A stretch of DNA of 14,022 nucleotides from Candidatus Thorarchaeota archaeon MP8T_1. GTDB taxonomy: Archaea; Asgardarchaeota; Thorarchaeia; Thorarchaeales; Thorarchaeaceae. The position numbers were made by a program, and so were the translations under genes. The notes under the pieces were generated by a model that worked only from the letters and a program-made list of their open reading frames with translations, did not search any database and was not told where the DNA came from. The stretch covers positions 1 through 14,022 of the forward strand of contig PJER01000055.1 in NCBI GenBank assembly GCA_002825465.1, read 5' to 3'. Shown one piece after another: positions 1 to 6,888 of this stretch. Every line of letters begins with the position of its first letter. Within the stretch, counting starts at the first letter, position 1.

Positions 1-69
1 AGGCTACTAACTCACGCAAAGTCGAATAAAAGGATTGTTCGAGGCATTGTTTTTGGATGCGAAAAATAG
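1..69 (+). other. possible C-terminal end of a gene entering from the left
   Basis: Frame 1 is open from the first base to a TAG at 67-69, giving about 22 residues rich in Lys, Arg and Val. This could be the tail of an upstream gene cut by the window edge. The stretch is too short for a family match, and a minus-strand frame is also open here, so this is only a possibility. Confidence 0.2.
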
Positions 70-87
70 TTTCGGGTATCTGTTCCG

Positions 88-98
88 CTTTTATAGAC
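88..98 (+). promoter_or_regulatory. TATA-like box for the DUF3795 gene
   Basis: An AT-rich TTTTATAG-type element is centred about 25 nt upstream of the ATG at 118. This spacing would place the transcription start at or next to the start codon, as in leaderless archaeal mRNAs. No Shine-Dalgarno site precedes the ATG, which fits. The promoter assignment is inferred from position and composition only. Confidence 0.5.
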
Positions 99-117
99 TT
101 ATGACAACATACACCTC

Positions 118-462
118 ATGACTGTCAACATGCAAGCATACTGCGGACTTGATTGTTCAGAGTGTCCAGCACGACTTGCCTATCTCAATGATGATGATAA
201 TCTTCGGCAGGAAACCGTCAAGAAGTGGAGTACACCAGAATTTCCAGTCACAATTGACAATCTTGACTGCGAAGGATGCAAATCAGATGGGCGTCACTTT
301 GCATTCTGTTCTAGTTGTACTGTTCGCCAATGTGCAAGTAAACGAGGTGTTGAGACCTGTGCGCATTGCGATGATTATGGTTGTGACATACTCGAAGAAT
401 GGCTATCTCATGTTGGGGAATCAGGAAGAGAAACTCTAGAGAAGATCAGAGCTGCACTCTAA
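118..462 (+). CDS. DUF3795 family cysteine-rich protein
   Basis: This is a small soluble protein of 114 residues with eleven cysteines. The N-terminal CGLDCSECPA motif (Cys9, Cys13, Cys16) is the hallmark of DUF3795. Further pairs follow at Cys51/54, Cys64/67, Cys72, Cys81/84 and Cys89. DUF3795 proteins are common in archaea and anaerobic bacteria and have no established reaction; the cysteine spacing suggests zinc or Fe-S binding, which is inference. I prefer the ATG at 118 because a TATA-like box lies about 25 nt upstream; Met5 (130) is an alternative. The DUF763 gene begins 24 nt after the stop with its own Shine-Dalgarno site, so the two are probably co-transcribed. The length is normal for the family and nothing looks broken. 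Confidence 0.85.
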   Translation: MTVNMQAYCGLDCSECPARLAYLNDDDNLRQETVKKWSTPEFPVTIDNLDCEGCKSDGRHFAFCSSCTVRQCASKRGVETCAHCDDYGCDILEEWLSHVGESGRETLEKIRAAL

Positions 463-473
463 GTACTGTGTAC

Positions 474-478
474 AGGAG
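474..478 (+). promoter_or_regulatory. Shine-Dalgarno site for the DUF763 gene
   Basis: AGGAG lies 8 nt upstream of the GTG at 487. It supports the non-ATG start and internal translation within a transcript shared with the DUF3795 gene. Confidence 0.6.
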
Positions 479-486
479 AAGACTAA

Positions 487-1617
487 GTGAAACGAGCAGG
501 GGTTGCAGACCTCAAACTTCACCCTGGCAAAGCGCCGCACTGGCTAGTGAAACGGATGATTCCCATGGCTAGTGCATTGTGTGAATTCATCGTGGATGAG
601 TTTGGGACTTCCGAACTCCTTCTGAGGCTATCGGACCCAGTCTGGTTTCAAGCCCTCTCGAATGTTCTAGGGTATGATTGGGACAGCTCTGGCTCAACCA
701 CAGTCACATGCGGTGTGTTGAAGTCTGCACTGAGCTTTGAAACTCATGATATGGTTGGCATTGGTGGTAAAGGTCTTGCATCAAAGAAGGTTCCAGAGCA
801 GCTGCGTGCGCTAGAAGACTTTGGACTTGATGGGTCTAGTCTTGTTGAGATAAGTAAAGCAGTAGCAAAAGTAGACAACGCAGGAATCCAAGATGGATAC
901 CAATTATATCAACATCTCTTCTTTGTTGATAATCAGGAGAACTGGACAGTAGTACAGCAAGGATTGGACCGCAAGAACAATGATGCACGACGATACCACT
1001 GGACGTCAGAGCAGACCAAGAGCTATATCGATGAACCACACACTGGGCTGATCTCTGGACAAGTCAAAGATTGCACATTAGATATGACATCAAAGACCTC
1101 TCGCGACTGCCGCAAAGTCAGTATCGATATCCTCAAGGAAGATCCTGCAAGGATTAGAAGATACTTCGAAGACATCAAGTCATATGGTGAATCAACATTG
1201 ATTCCTTGGCTTAATGATGACGGACAAACATGCGTACTTCCGTCCTACAAGGTAGTTCCTACAAGGATGAATTGGAATGCAGTCAGAGAGGCATATGAAA
1301 CTCAACCTGAAGATTATGAGAATATCCTCTTCATGGATGGCTTTGGACCTGCTACTATTCGAGGTCTGTCTTTGATTTCAGAGATGATTTTTGGGACTCC
1401 ACCATCATGGTCAGATCCCGTTCGCATGTGTTTTGCCTTTGGGGGAAAGGATGGTGTTCCCTTTCCGGTCCCGAGAAAAGACTATGACAAAGCAATAGAA
1501 TTCATGGAACAAGCGCTGAACGATGCGAAGATGGGAAGACGGGATAAGGTTCTTGGTCTCAAACGCCTTCGTAAGTTCTCTCCGCCCATACTTCGAAATG
1601 CAGAGATTGTAGTGTGA
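487..1617 (+). CDS. DUF763 domain-containing protein
   Basis: The 376-residue protein matches the DUF763 pattern along its length. It has HPGKAPHWLVKRM near the start, LSDPVWFQALSNVLGYDWDS at about residues 48-67, a KVDNAGIQDGYQLYQHLFF block at about 128-146, and ARRYHW followed by a conserved EPHTGL motif at about 167-188. Near residues 283-300, MDGFGPATIRGLSLI resembles a helix-hairpin-helix turn (G-F-G), which would suggest DNA contact; this is inference. DUF763 is widespread in archaea and thermophilic bacteria and I know of no established biochemical role. The start is GTG, supported by AGGAG 8 nt upstream. It lies 24 nt behind the DUF3795 gene and 44 nt ahead of the MBL-fold hydrolase gene, so an operon is possible. 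Length is typical and the frame is intact. Confidence 0.9.
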   Translation: MKRAGVADLKLHPGKAPHWLVKRMIPMASALCEFIVDEFGTSELLLRLSDPVWFQALSNVLGYDWDSSGSTTVTCGVLKSALSFETHDMVGIGGKGLASKKVPEQLRALEDFGLDGSSLVEISKAVAKVDNAGIQDGYQLYQHLFFVDNQENWTVVQQGLDRKNNDARRYHWTSEQTKSYIDEPHTGLISGQVKDCTLDMTSKTSRDCRKVSIDILKEDPARIRRYFEDIKSYGESTLIPWLNDDGQTCVLPSYKVVPTRMNWNAVREAYETQPEDYENILFMDGFGPATIRGLSLISEMIFGTPPSWSDPVRMCFAFGGKDGVPFPVPRKDYDKAIEFMEQALNDAKMGRRDKVLGLKRLRKFSPPILRNAEIVV

Positions 1618-1661
1618 CAAACCAAAGGACTCAATTCGTGGTGTGTAGTTGACCAATTGCC

Positions 1662-2474
1662 ATGATTGAGATTGATCCATACAATGAGCACATAACCTGC
1701 ATCAAGACTGCAACTGAACAAGATGGTTCAGCTATTATGTTCGCCTATGCATTTCTTATCGATGATGCGCTTTTCGATGTTGGTTGTCCGAACGCAATTG
1801 ATGAGGTCCGTGATTATGTTGAGAAGAAGGAAATCAATCATGTTTACATAACTCACTCCCATGAAGATCACTCAGGCTGTTCCAAGATTTTTGAGGGGAA
1901 AGTGCCAATATATGCCAATGAGCTCACTCAGAATGTTATGCGGAATCCACCACCATATGGTGAGTTCTTCAATTTTGTATGGGGGCAGCCAGAACCAGTT
2001 TCGCAACTAAGCCTCATGCCTAGCAACTTCACAATTGGAGACCTCAACTTTGAGGTAGTACCTCTCCCGGGACACACCATGGAGATGGTTGGATTCTATG
2101 AACCGGAGAGAAAATGGTTCTTCTCAGCAGACGCAGTGCCATTACCGTCTAAGAAGAAGATAGGCCAGGTAGACGAGAACATTCCCCAAATGGTTGCCAC
2201 TATGGATAAGATCCTAGCTATGGATATTGATATTCTCTTCGACTCTCACAGGGGACCTGTTGAGTCACCTCACGAGTATGTACGAAAGAGAAATGACTAC
2301 CTCAAGGAAACTCAACAAAAGGCTTTGAAGTTGCACCAGTCAGGAAAGTCTATTGAGGAGATGCAGCAGATACTGGAGCTAGAGGGACCTTGGTATCTCG
2401 AACTGACAAAGGGTCGGTTTGGTATCGACTTCTTCATCAAATCTCTCCTCTTTGACGAGGTTGTTGCCAAATAG
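1662..2474 (+). CDS. MBL-fold metallo-hydrolase
   Basis: The 270-residue protein carries the full metal-binding set of the metallo-beta-lactamase fold: THSHEDH (His65, His67, Asp69, His70), PGHT (His138), SADAV (Asp157) and FDSHRGP (His196). A dinuclear zinc or iron site is therefore expected. No N-terminal signal or membrane segment is present, so the enzyme is cytoplasmic. Residues about 200-260 form a charged helical extension after the catalytic core, as in the glyoxalase-II-like and related groups, where it often shapes the substrate pocket. Substrates in this superfamily range from thioesters to lactones and nucleic acids, and the sequence does not let me choose among them. I see no strong Shine-Dalgarno site; the ATG at 1662 is the natural start. 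It probably belongs to the same transcript as the two upstream genes. Confidence 0.9.
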   Translation: MIEIDPYNEHITCIKTATEQDGSAIMFAYAFLIDDALFDVGCPNAIDEVRDYVEKKEINHVYITHSHEDHSGCSKIFEGKVPIYANELTQNVMRNPPPYGEFFNFVWGQPEPVSQLSLMPSNFTIGDLNFEVVPLPGHTMEMVGFYEPERKWFFSADAVPLPSKKKIGQVDENIPQMVATMDKILAMDIDILFDSHRGPVESPHEYVRKRNDYLKETQQKALKLHQSGKSIEEMQQILELEGPWYLELTKGRFGIDFFIKSLLFDEVVAK

Positions 2475-2485
2475 CCCATAACAGA

Positions 2486-2497
2486 TTCTTAAATAGC
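2486..2497 (+). promoter_or_regulatory. TATA-like box for the anchored TPR gene
   Basis: A CTTAAATA element is centred about 26 nt upstream of the ATG at 2518, with no Shine-Dalgarno site between them. This fits leaderless transcription and separates this gene from the MBL gene, whose stop lies at 2472-2474. Confidence 0.5.
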
Positions 2498-2517
2498 ACA
2501 AAAAACGAAGAGTATTC

Positions 2518-2835
2518 ATGTCTCTCTTAATCCCTCTAGTTATCGCAGGGATTGTTACACTAGTTCTCATCACGACAATCCCTTCGCTCGTGACGCACAC
2601 AATAGGGCAGCTTCTTCTAGGCAGAATAGATGACTTTGAGGGATGGTGTTATTATGGCAAGTTGCTTGAAAGAAGGGGCCATGTTCTTCAGGCTTACAAT
2701 GCTTACTTAAAATCAATAGAAATCAATCCCAACTATTCAGAAGCACATGAGCGACTGGATAATCTTATACTCAGAATACAGAATTCTGGAGATTCAAAGG
2801 ATTCCCTCTACCAACCAGACTTGGATTCAGAGTGA
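2518..2835 (+). CDS. small membrane-anchored TPR-like protein
   Basis: The 105-residue protein begins with a hydrophobic segment (about residues 3-27) that reads as an uncleaved membrane anchor. A single recognisable tetratricopeptide unit follows at about residues 40-75: WCYYGKLLERRG, then AYNAYLKSIEINPNYSEAH. The tail of about 20 residues is acidic and serine-rich. TPR units bind partner proteins; one unit alone is short, so the protein may pair with another TPR scaffold. It has its own TATA-like box. It runs into the large TPR gene on the opposite strand, with only 3 nt between the two stop codons. Function beyond protein binding is unknown. Confidence 0.75.
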   Translation: MSLLIPLVIAGIVTLVLITTIPSLVTHTIGQLLLGRIDDFEGWCYYGKLLERRGHVLQAYNAYLKSIEINPNYSEAHERLDNLILRIQNSGDSKDSLYQPDLDSE

Positions 2836-2838
2836 GTA

Positions 2839-3990
2839 TTAACGTTTCTTTCTTCGAAATTCATGACGATCGGATAGTCGACGGGTTAATTTCTCATCCT
2901 CTCGTTGAGCCTTTGCAACCTTCTTCAATTTGCCGCAGTTGATTCTGGCGGCTCGTCCAAGCGCTGTGACTCGCTCAGCCTCTCTATCATCACCCCTTGA
3001 CTTGTAGAGCTTTCTTGCCTTTTCCCATGCCTTCTCAGCACTACAATAATCATCCAATCTTGCAAACGCAGTGGCTTTTGCATCAAAGAGATTTGGGTCA
3101 TCTTTGACAAGTCCAGTGAGATCAGCGAAGATCCTGCTAGCTTCACTCCACTCCTCCTGCTCCATCAGTATGAAAGCAAGATTGCGCATCGCTGCAGGAT
3201 ATTGTCTGCGCCGCACGAGCGCTCTTCGTAAATGCTTCACAGCATCATCGAGCTTCCCGTCCTTGTATGCTACCATTCCTATCGTGTTCTCAACGCTTGC
3301 ATTAGTAGGATCGAGCTCAGAGGCTTTCTTCAGGGATTTCATTGCAGACCTATGTTTTCCAGCACGGAGGTTCACATCGCCGAGAATTAGCCATGCCTCT
3401 GTATTCTCAGGCTCTAACTTCGTAGCTTTTTCTGCAGATTTTAGGGCGTCAGAATAGTGCTCACCCATAGCAAGAGCAATTGCTCTTCGGATGAATGCTG
3501 GTACAAGGTCATCCTTCAACTCGAGAGCTGTCTTATAGCTGAGATCAGCATTTTTGAAATCGCCTAGCTCTAACTGCAAATCACCTATCCGAAGCCAAAT
3601 TCCCCATTCATCCTTTACAACCTCGCTAAGTTGTCGATAGCATTCCAATTCATCCTCTGTGCGTCCAAGCGCTCTGAACGCAATTGCTTTGTCTCGTAAG
3701 ATTTGAAAATCATCGGGAAGAAGACTTTGTGCTTTCTCGAAAGCCTTGAGCGCGTCATTTGCCTTCTCTGGGCCAATTGATAATAGAATACGGCCTCTGT
3801 TTGAATGTGCTGGTGCAAGACTTGGATTCAATCTGATTGCATGGTCTATACTCCGAAGTGCTTCTCCCCACTCTTGCTTCTGGGCATGTAGAACTCCCTT
3901 TGTGTTCCAAGCAGAAGCATCATCTGGATTGCTCTTCAAATGAGTGTCTACAGCTTGCAGTGTTTCGTCAAGGTTTTCCATGGGAATCAT
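2839..3990 (-). CDS. multi-TPR repeat protein
   Basis: The 383-residue protein is built almost wholly from tetratricopeptide repeats of about 34 residues; I count eight to nine. Typical signatures are AWNTKGVLHAQKQEWGEAL, the LNPSLAPAHSNRG linker, AWLILGDVNLRAGKHRSAM and NLAFILMEQEEWSEA. There is no signal peptide or membrane segment, so it is probably a cytoplasmic scaffold. The last 40 residues are strongly basic and end in RRKKR, which could contact nucleic acid or acidic partners (inference). The ATG at 3990 is chosen because a TATA-like box lies about 23 nt upstream; Met4 is an alternative. It converges with a smaller membrane-anchored TPR gene. Confidence 0.9.
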   Translation of the reverse strand: MIPMENLDETLQAVDTHLKSNPDDASAWNTKGVLHAQKQEWGEALRSIDHAIRLNPSLAPAHSNRGRILLSIGPEKANDALKAFEKAQSLLPDDFQILRDKAIAFRALGRTEDELECYRQLSEVVKDEWGIWLRIGDLQLELGDFKNADLSYKTALELKDDLVPAFIRRAIALAMGEHYSDALKSAEKATKLEPENTEAWLILGDVNLRAGKHRSAMKSLKKASELDPTNASVENTIGMVAYKDGKLDDAVKHLRRALVRRRQYPAAMRNLAFILMEQEEWSEASRIFADLTGLVKDDPNLFDAKATAFARLDDYCSAEKAWEKARKLYKSRGDDREAERVTALGRAARINCGKLKKVAKAQREDEKLTRRLSDRHEFRRKKR

Positions 3991-4008
3991 GTTTTATGCT
4001 GTCGGTAG

Positions 4009-4017
4009 TATACAAAA
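4009..4017 (-). promoter_or_regulatory. TATA-like box for the multi-TPR gene
   Basis: On the minus strand this reads TTTTGTATA and is centred about 23 nt before the ATG at 3990. The position fits a leaderless transcript. Confidence 0.45.
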
Positions 4018-4049
4018 GGGTTGAGATGCCGCCTACGAAGAATACAAGT

Positions 4050-4058
4050 GCTTAATTG
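4050..4058 (+). promoter_or_regulatory. TATA-like box for the HAD gene
   Basis: GCTTAATTG is centred about 22 nt before the ATG at 4076. It favours that ATG over the in-frame TTG at 4067, since leaderless transcription would begin near 4076-4080. Confidence 0.4.
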
Positions 4059-4075
4059 CAGGATAGTTGCAAACC

Positions 4076-4810
4076 ATGAAACTCGGTGATATTCATGCCA
4101 TCATCTTCGATCTTGGAGGCACATTGTACAAGCCGGAATCAGATTTATGCGGATTGACTAGGGAGTTCATGAATGATGTGCGTGCAGCAGACCTTGCAGA
4201 ACACTCAGACGAACATATCATGAAGGCTCTTAGTGAACCGACCGAGTGGCTTTGGAATTATATGGTCGAGAACAATGTCCCTCCCGAATGGGAGCCGACT
4301 ACCGAAATCTGGATTCAATATGATAGGCTTCTTCTCTCAGCCTTGGGCGTGACTGAGAATCTTGACGATTTGGCTATTGCTTATCAAACCAAATGGGATG
4401 AGTTCTTCGAAGATAGTCGCCCAGCACTCATTGGTGGCGTTAAATCCGCACTTGAAACCCTTCATGACCGAGGTTTTAAGCTTGGAATTGCTTCAAATAG
4501 ATATACAGATCCTACGCGGCTTCTGAAACAAGATTCAATATTTCACCTATTCGACGCTGTCGAATTTACAAATGTACCGGGCTATGCTAAGCCATCACCA
4601 TACATGCTTCTACGTGTTGCAGATAGATGTGGGTTGAATCCTAGAAAGTGTGCCTACGTTGGTAATATTGTGGATAACGACCTAATTGCAGCTCAACGAG
4701 CTGGCATGGTACCAATTCTTCTCTCATGGTGTGATCCCGAAGAGGTTGACAAGATTTCAACCGACGCAATTGTGATCGAAAACATATCGGAACTTCTAGA
4801 GATTATATAG
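4076..4810 (+). CDS. HAD-superfamily hydrolase-like protein
   Basis: The 244-residue protein has the haloacid dehalogenase layout. Motif I is FDLGGTL (nucleophile Asp12), followed by a helical cap at about residues 20-100, motif II GIASNR, a motif III lysine in YAKPSPYML and motif IV YVGNIVDNDLIAA. This resembles phosphoglycolate-phosphatase or 2-haloacid-dehalogenase-like members of subclass I. Two key positions are unusual: the usual second Asp of motif I (DxD) is Gly, and the first Asp of motif IV (GDxxxND) is Asn. The last acidic pair, DND, is kept, so metal binding may survive. Loss of the Asp+2 acid/base suggests altered chemistry or slow phosphatase activity. I use the ATG at 4076; an in-frame TTG at 4067 would add three residues. 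It is transcribed alone, with a TATA-like box just upstream. Confidence 0.85.
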   Translation: MKLGDIHAIIFDLGGTLYKPESDLCGLTREFMNDVRAADLAEHSDEHIMKALSEPTEWLWNYMVENNVPPEWEPTTEIWIQYDRLLLSALGVTENLDDLAIAYQTKWDEFFEDSRPALIGGVKSALETLHDRGFKLGIASNRYTDPTRLLKQDSIFHLFDAVEFTNVPGYAKPSPYMLLRVADRCGLNPRKCAYVGNIVDNDLIAAQRAGMVPILLSWCDPEEVDKISTDAIVIENISELLEII

Positions 4811-4865
4811 AAACCATTGAAGGAAGGAATACCTTCATTATGTCTAACATTCCTCTGAAAATGAT

Positions 4866-4870
4866 GGTGA
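4866..4870 (+). promoter_or_regulatory. Shine-Dalgarno site for the surface protein gene
   Basis: GGTGA ends 7 nt before the ATG at 4878 and matches the archaeal 16S anti-SD. It picks this ATG over three nearby out-of-frame ATGs at 4861, 4864 and 4871. Confidence 0.55.
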
Positions 4871-4877
4871 ATGTTCT

Positions 4878-5633
4878 ATGAAACAGAAAGCCTTTGCACT
4901 TCTATTGCTACTTATTGCCCTTAGTTCGGCAATACCGCTAGCTGTAGAGGCACAGACTCACTCTCTTGAGTGGGGTGTGAGTGTGGATGAGGAATTCACC
5001 TACGTCCTTCAGAGAGCGTACTTCGCAGATTCAGCATACATAGTAGTTGTCCAAGGCGATCTTCCCTTCATCTCAGAGCTACCAGTTGGCGAATTGGTCA
5101 CGATGAAAGTTACGGAATTAGACGCGATTCCAACCTTGATCAATGAGTCATCACAAATGCCTCTGGGGCATTGTAGTCTAGCAAGGGCAAATGACTCTGT
5201 TTCTATTGCAACTGACCAGACCGGTTTCATAGTCCCCATAGGCGACTGGGACTTCCTGACAGAGATTGGGAATCTTACTGGACGTCAGGGAGTGACGCTC
5301 ATCAATACTGAAGATGAGTGGGGTACTGTTGGCACAGGCTCAATACAGGCAAACGATGGAAGCATAATATCGCTCTATGTTGAAGTAAGATATGAAAAAG
5401 AAAATGGGACGCTTAACTATCTAAGACATAGATATACAACTCTAGGGACAGATTTGATTGATGTAGTTTTTGTCAACTGGCACCAAGGGATGCCCACAGC
5501 GATTGGCGCAGAGATTCAACCTATGATTATTCTCATTCTCATCGGTGGTGGCGTTTTTGGACTCATCATTGCCTTTTTTGTAATTCAGTGGTACAAGAAA
5601 AAGAAACCATTAGTACAGAGACTGGGAGAGTAG
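4878..5633 (+). CDS. secreted type I membrane protein of unknown function
   Basis: The 251-residue protein has a clear signal peptide: a Lys-rich start, a leucine/isoleucine core and likely cleavage near Ala23-Ala25. An extracytoplasmic domain of about 185 residues follows, then one transmembrane helix (about 215-239) and a KKKK stop-transfer tail facing the cytoplasm. The ectodomain has four N-x-S/T sequons (Asn89, Asn105, Asn132, Asn176) and only one cysteine (Cys99), so it is not disulfide-stabilised. The early segment EEFTYVLQRAYF and the GDWDFLTE block resemble surface proteins I associate with Asgard archaea, but I cannot name a family. The chagasin-like gene starts 5 nt after its stop, so the two are probably co-transcribed. 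Function is not known. Confidence 0.8.
   Translation: MKQKAFALLLLLIALSSAIPLAVEAQTHSLEWGVSVDEEFTYVLQRAYFADSAYIVVVQGDLPFISELPVGELVTMKVTELDAIPTLINESSQMPLGHCSLARANDSVSIATDQTGFIVPIGDWDFLTEIGNLTGRQGVTLINTEDEWGTVGTGSIQANDGSIISLYVEVRYEKENGTLNYLRHRYTTLGTDLIDVVFVNWHQGMPTAIGAEIQPMIILILIGGGVFGLIIAFFVIQWYKKKKPLVQRLGE
5624..5630 (+). promoter_or_regulatory. Shine-Dalgarno site for the chagasin-like gene
   Basis: GGGAGAG-type purines lie inside the last codons of the surface protein gene, about 8 nt before the ATG at 5639. They support that ATG as the start and indicate translational coupling, in preference to the in-frame upstream codon at 5588, which would overlap the surface protein gene by 46 nt. Confidence 0.5.
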
Positions 5634-5638
5634 TACAA

Positions 5639-5986
5639 ATGAAACCGAACAAAGAGGATATGCCCAGGGTACTTTGTGCAGGAGATGATAGTGTACTTAC
5701 ATTTTCAGTAGGTGACAAGTTCTACTATCAGTTTCATCGTCATGGATCGGTAGGTGAAGACGCTCAATTCATTATTGAAGATCCTTCAATCATATCTCAT
5801 GAAGGCACGGAAACCGAGTATCTACATCCAGAGAATCTGAAGAAACCAGGCTGGACTGGGGGAGATGCTGAGAGAGGAAAATGGTTCTTCAAGGCACTCA
5901 AACCTGGCGAAACCACTATTGTCATCGAAGAGATGTTCCGGTTTGAGGTAGAAAGCAGGTGCACAATCAATATTCTCGTTGTATGA
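5639..5986 (+). CDS. chagasin-like (I42-type) protease-inhibitor fold protein
   Basis: Read from the ATG at 5639 this is a 115-residue protein. The second half follows the chagasin/I42 pattern: a glycine-rich loop (GWTGGDAERG) leads into KWFFKALKPGETTIVIEE, then an aromatic turn (MFRFEVES) and a final beta strand ending in hydrophobic residues. In the known family these loops enter the active site of papain-like cysteine proteases. The canonical NPTTGY loop is not visible; the equivalent region reads YYQFHRHGSVGED, so inhibition is uncertain. No signal peptide is present, so the protein would stay in the cytoplasm. Its start is 5 nt after the stop of the surface protein gene. It converges with the methyltransferase gene, 3 nt away. 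A general immunoglobulin-like beta domain is the alternative reading. Confidence 0.55.
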   Translation: MKPNKEDMPRVLCAGDDSVLTFSVGDKFYYQFHRHGSVGEDAQFIIEDPSIISHEGTETEYLHPENLKKPGWTGGDAERGKWFFKALKPGETTIVIEEMFRFEVESRCTINILVV

Positions 5987-5989
5987 GCC

Positions 5990-6733
5990 CTAGCTCTTGA
6001 ATCCCCACATAAATGTGTACCCAGCCGAATACGTTAGCTCCTCCCCTTGTTTGTAGGCTTTTCTCAATGCATACAAGCCTCGATTATAGTCCTCATCTGG
6101 GATCTTGTGGAGCATGGAGTAGCCCCTCTTTGAGACTGTTGTAAGATAGTCAGTTCCAAGGCGCACTGGTCTGAATATGTACTCTCGGGATTCTACCCTA
6201 TGAAATCCAGCTGCGCACATTGACTTTTCAAGCACATCGATATCAGGGTAGCGAGCCTGATCCACCTCTATTGTTGCAGGAAAGAACCGTGATGTCATCC
6301 GACCTTCTATTTGCTTATGCGACTGCGTGACTAGACAGAAACTCCCAGAAGCTCGTAGGACGCGATATATCTCACTCATAGTCCTATTCACATCAGGAAG
6401 ATGATGTACAACCTCTGTCATGAACACAAACTCGAAGGATTCATCAGAGAAGGGAAGAGTGTCAGCTGGTGCTTGCAGTAGTGGGAGTGAGATAGATTTT
6501 GTACTGGCCTCTCTCAGCATGCCCAAGGAGAGGTCAAGACCGATAACTCGTGAGCAAGATGTGGTTGCCAAGAGAAGTGTATTGTTGCCTGTACCACATC
6601 CAACATCTAGCACCACTGAATCCTTAGATAACGACACCCCAACTAAGATCTGCTGAACCATCTCGGGGTCGCCAACACGTACCTTATCATAGACTTTTGA
6701 CACTTGGTCGTAGTTAATGCTCTTGCTATTCAA
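5990..6733 (-). CDS. class I SAM-dependent methyltransferase
   Basis: The 247-residue protein has a Rossmann methyltransferase core of the Methyltransf_11/UbiE type. Motif I is VLDVGCGTGN (residues 41-50), the acidic ribose-binding residue is Asp67 in IGLDLS, motif II is PADTLPF (about 89-95), the post-II segment is EVVHHLPD (107-114) and motif III is EIYRVLRASGSFCLVT (121-136). It transfers a methyl group from S-adenosylmethionine to a substrate I cannot identify; the C-terminal 100 residues carry substrate-specific parts. It has no membrane segment. The only plausible start is TTG at 6733, since a TGA lies three codons upstream and no ATG occurs before residue 25. A palindrome at 6799-6824 lies upstream and may bind a regulator. 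Confidence 0.9.
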   Translation of the reverse strand: MNSKSINYDQVSKVYDKVRVGDPEMVQQILVGVSLSKDSVVLDVGCGTGNNTLLLATTSCSRVIGLDLSLGMLREASTKSISLPLLQAPADTLPFSDESFEFVFMTEVVHHLPDVNRTMSEIYRVLRASGSFCLVTQSHKQIEGRMTSRFFPATIEVDQARYPDIDVLEKSMCAAGFHRVESREYIFRPVRLGTDYLTTVSKRGYSMLHKIPDEDYNRGLYALRKAYKQGEELTYSAGYTFMWGFKS

Positions 6734-6762
6734 TTCTTGTCAAGGTAGAATGAGTAAACTCC

Positions 6763-6774
6763 GGTTAAAAACTC
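6763..6774 (-). promoter_or_regulatory. possible TATA-like box for the methyltransferase gene
   Basis: On the minus strand this reads GAGTTTTTAACC. A start of transcription about 25 nt downstream would leave a leader of roughly 10 nt before the TTG at 6733. The match is weak and assigned by position. Confidence 0.3.
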
Positions 6775-6798
6775 TTGAGAGAAAAAGGGGAGCGAGCT

Positions 6799-6824
6799 AA
6801 ATGTTCTAGACGGGTCTAACATTT
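6799..6824. repeat. imperfect palindrome, candidate operator
   Basis: The left arm is AAATGTT, then a 2-nt bulge (CT), then AGAC. After a GG centre the right arm GTCT, AACATTT mirrors it exactly, giving 11 paired positions. It lies 66 nt upstream of the methyltransferase start, above that gene's possible TATA-like box, and 65 nt beyond the stop of the HxlR gene. Winged-helix dimers bind this kind of symmetric site, so the adjacent HxlR protein is a natural candidate (inference). Confidence 0.45.
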
Positions 6825-6832
6825 CATACTTG

Positions 6833-6860
6833 AAAAACAATGGATGATTACAGGATCCAT
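6833..6860 (-). terminator. hairpin plus T-run after the first HxlR gene
   Basis: On the minus strand ATGGAT and ATCCAT form a 6-bp stem around a 9-nt loop, followed after two bases by five Ts. It lies about 29 nt past the stop codon of the HxlR gene at 6889. Archaeal termination relies mainly on the T-run, so the hairpin may be incidental. Confidence 0.4.
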
Positions 6861-6888
6861 ATAGGACCCTGAATCAATCCGAAAATCC

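Noticed and set aside
1..60. Minus-strand gene driven by a TATAAAAG box at 88-95
   Set aside because: The only ATG at a sensible distance (47) is followed by a stop after 11 codons; the box is better explained by the plus-strand gene at 118.
3071..3457. 128-codon plus-strand open frame inside the multi-TPR gene
   Set aside because: It lies wholly opposite a well-supported TPR gene, has serine/alanine-rich low-information composition and no recognisable domain.
4818..4837. Six-base inverted repeat (TGAAGG / CCTTCA) after the HAD gene
   Set aside because: The stem is short, the loop purine-rich and no T-run follows, so it is not better than chance as a terminator.
5588..5638. Longer reading of the chagasin-like protein overlapping the surface protein gene
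   Set aside because: The ATG at 5639 has a Shine-Dalgarno site at good distance, and the added 17 residues have no family resemblance.
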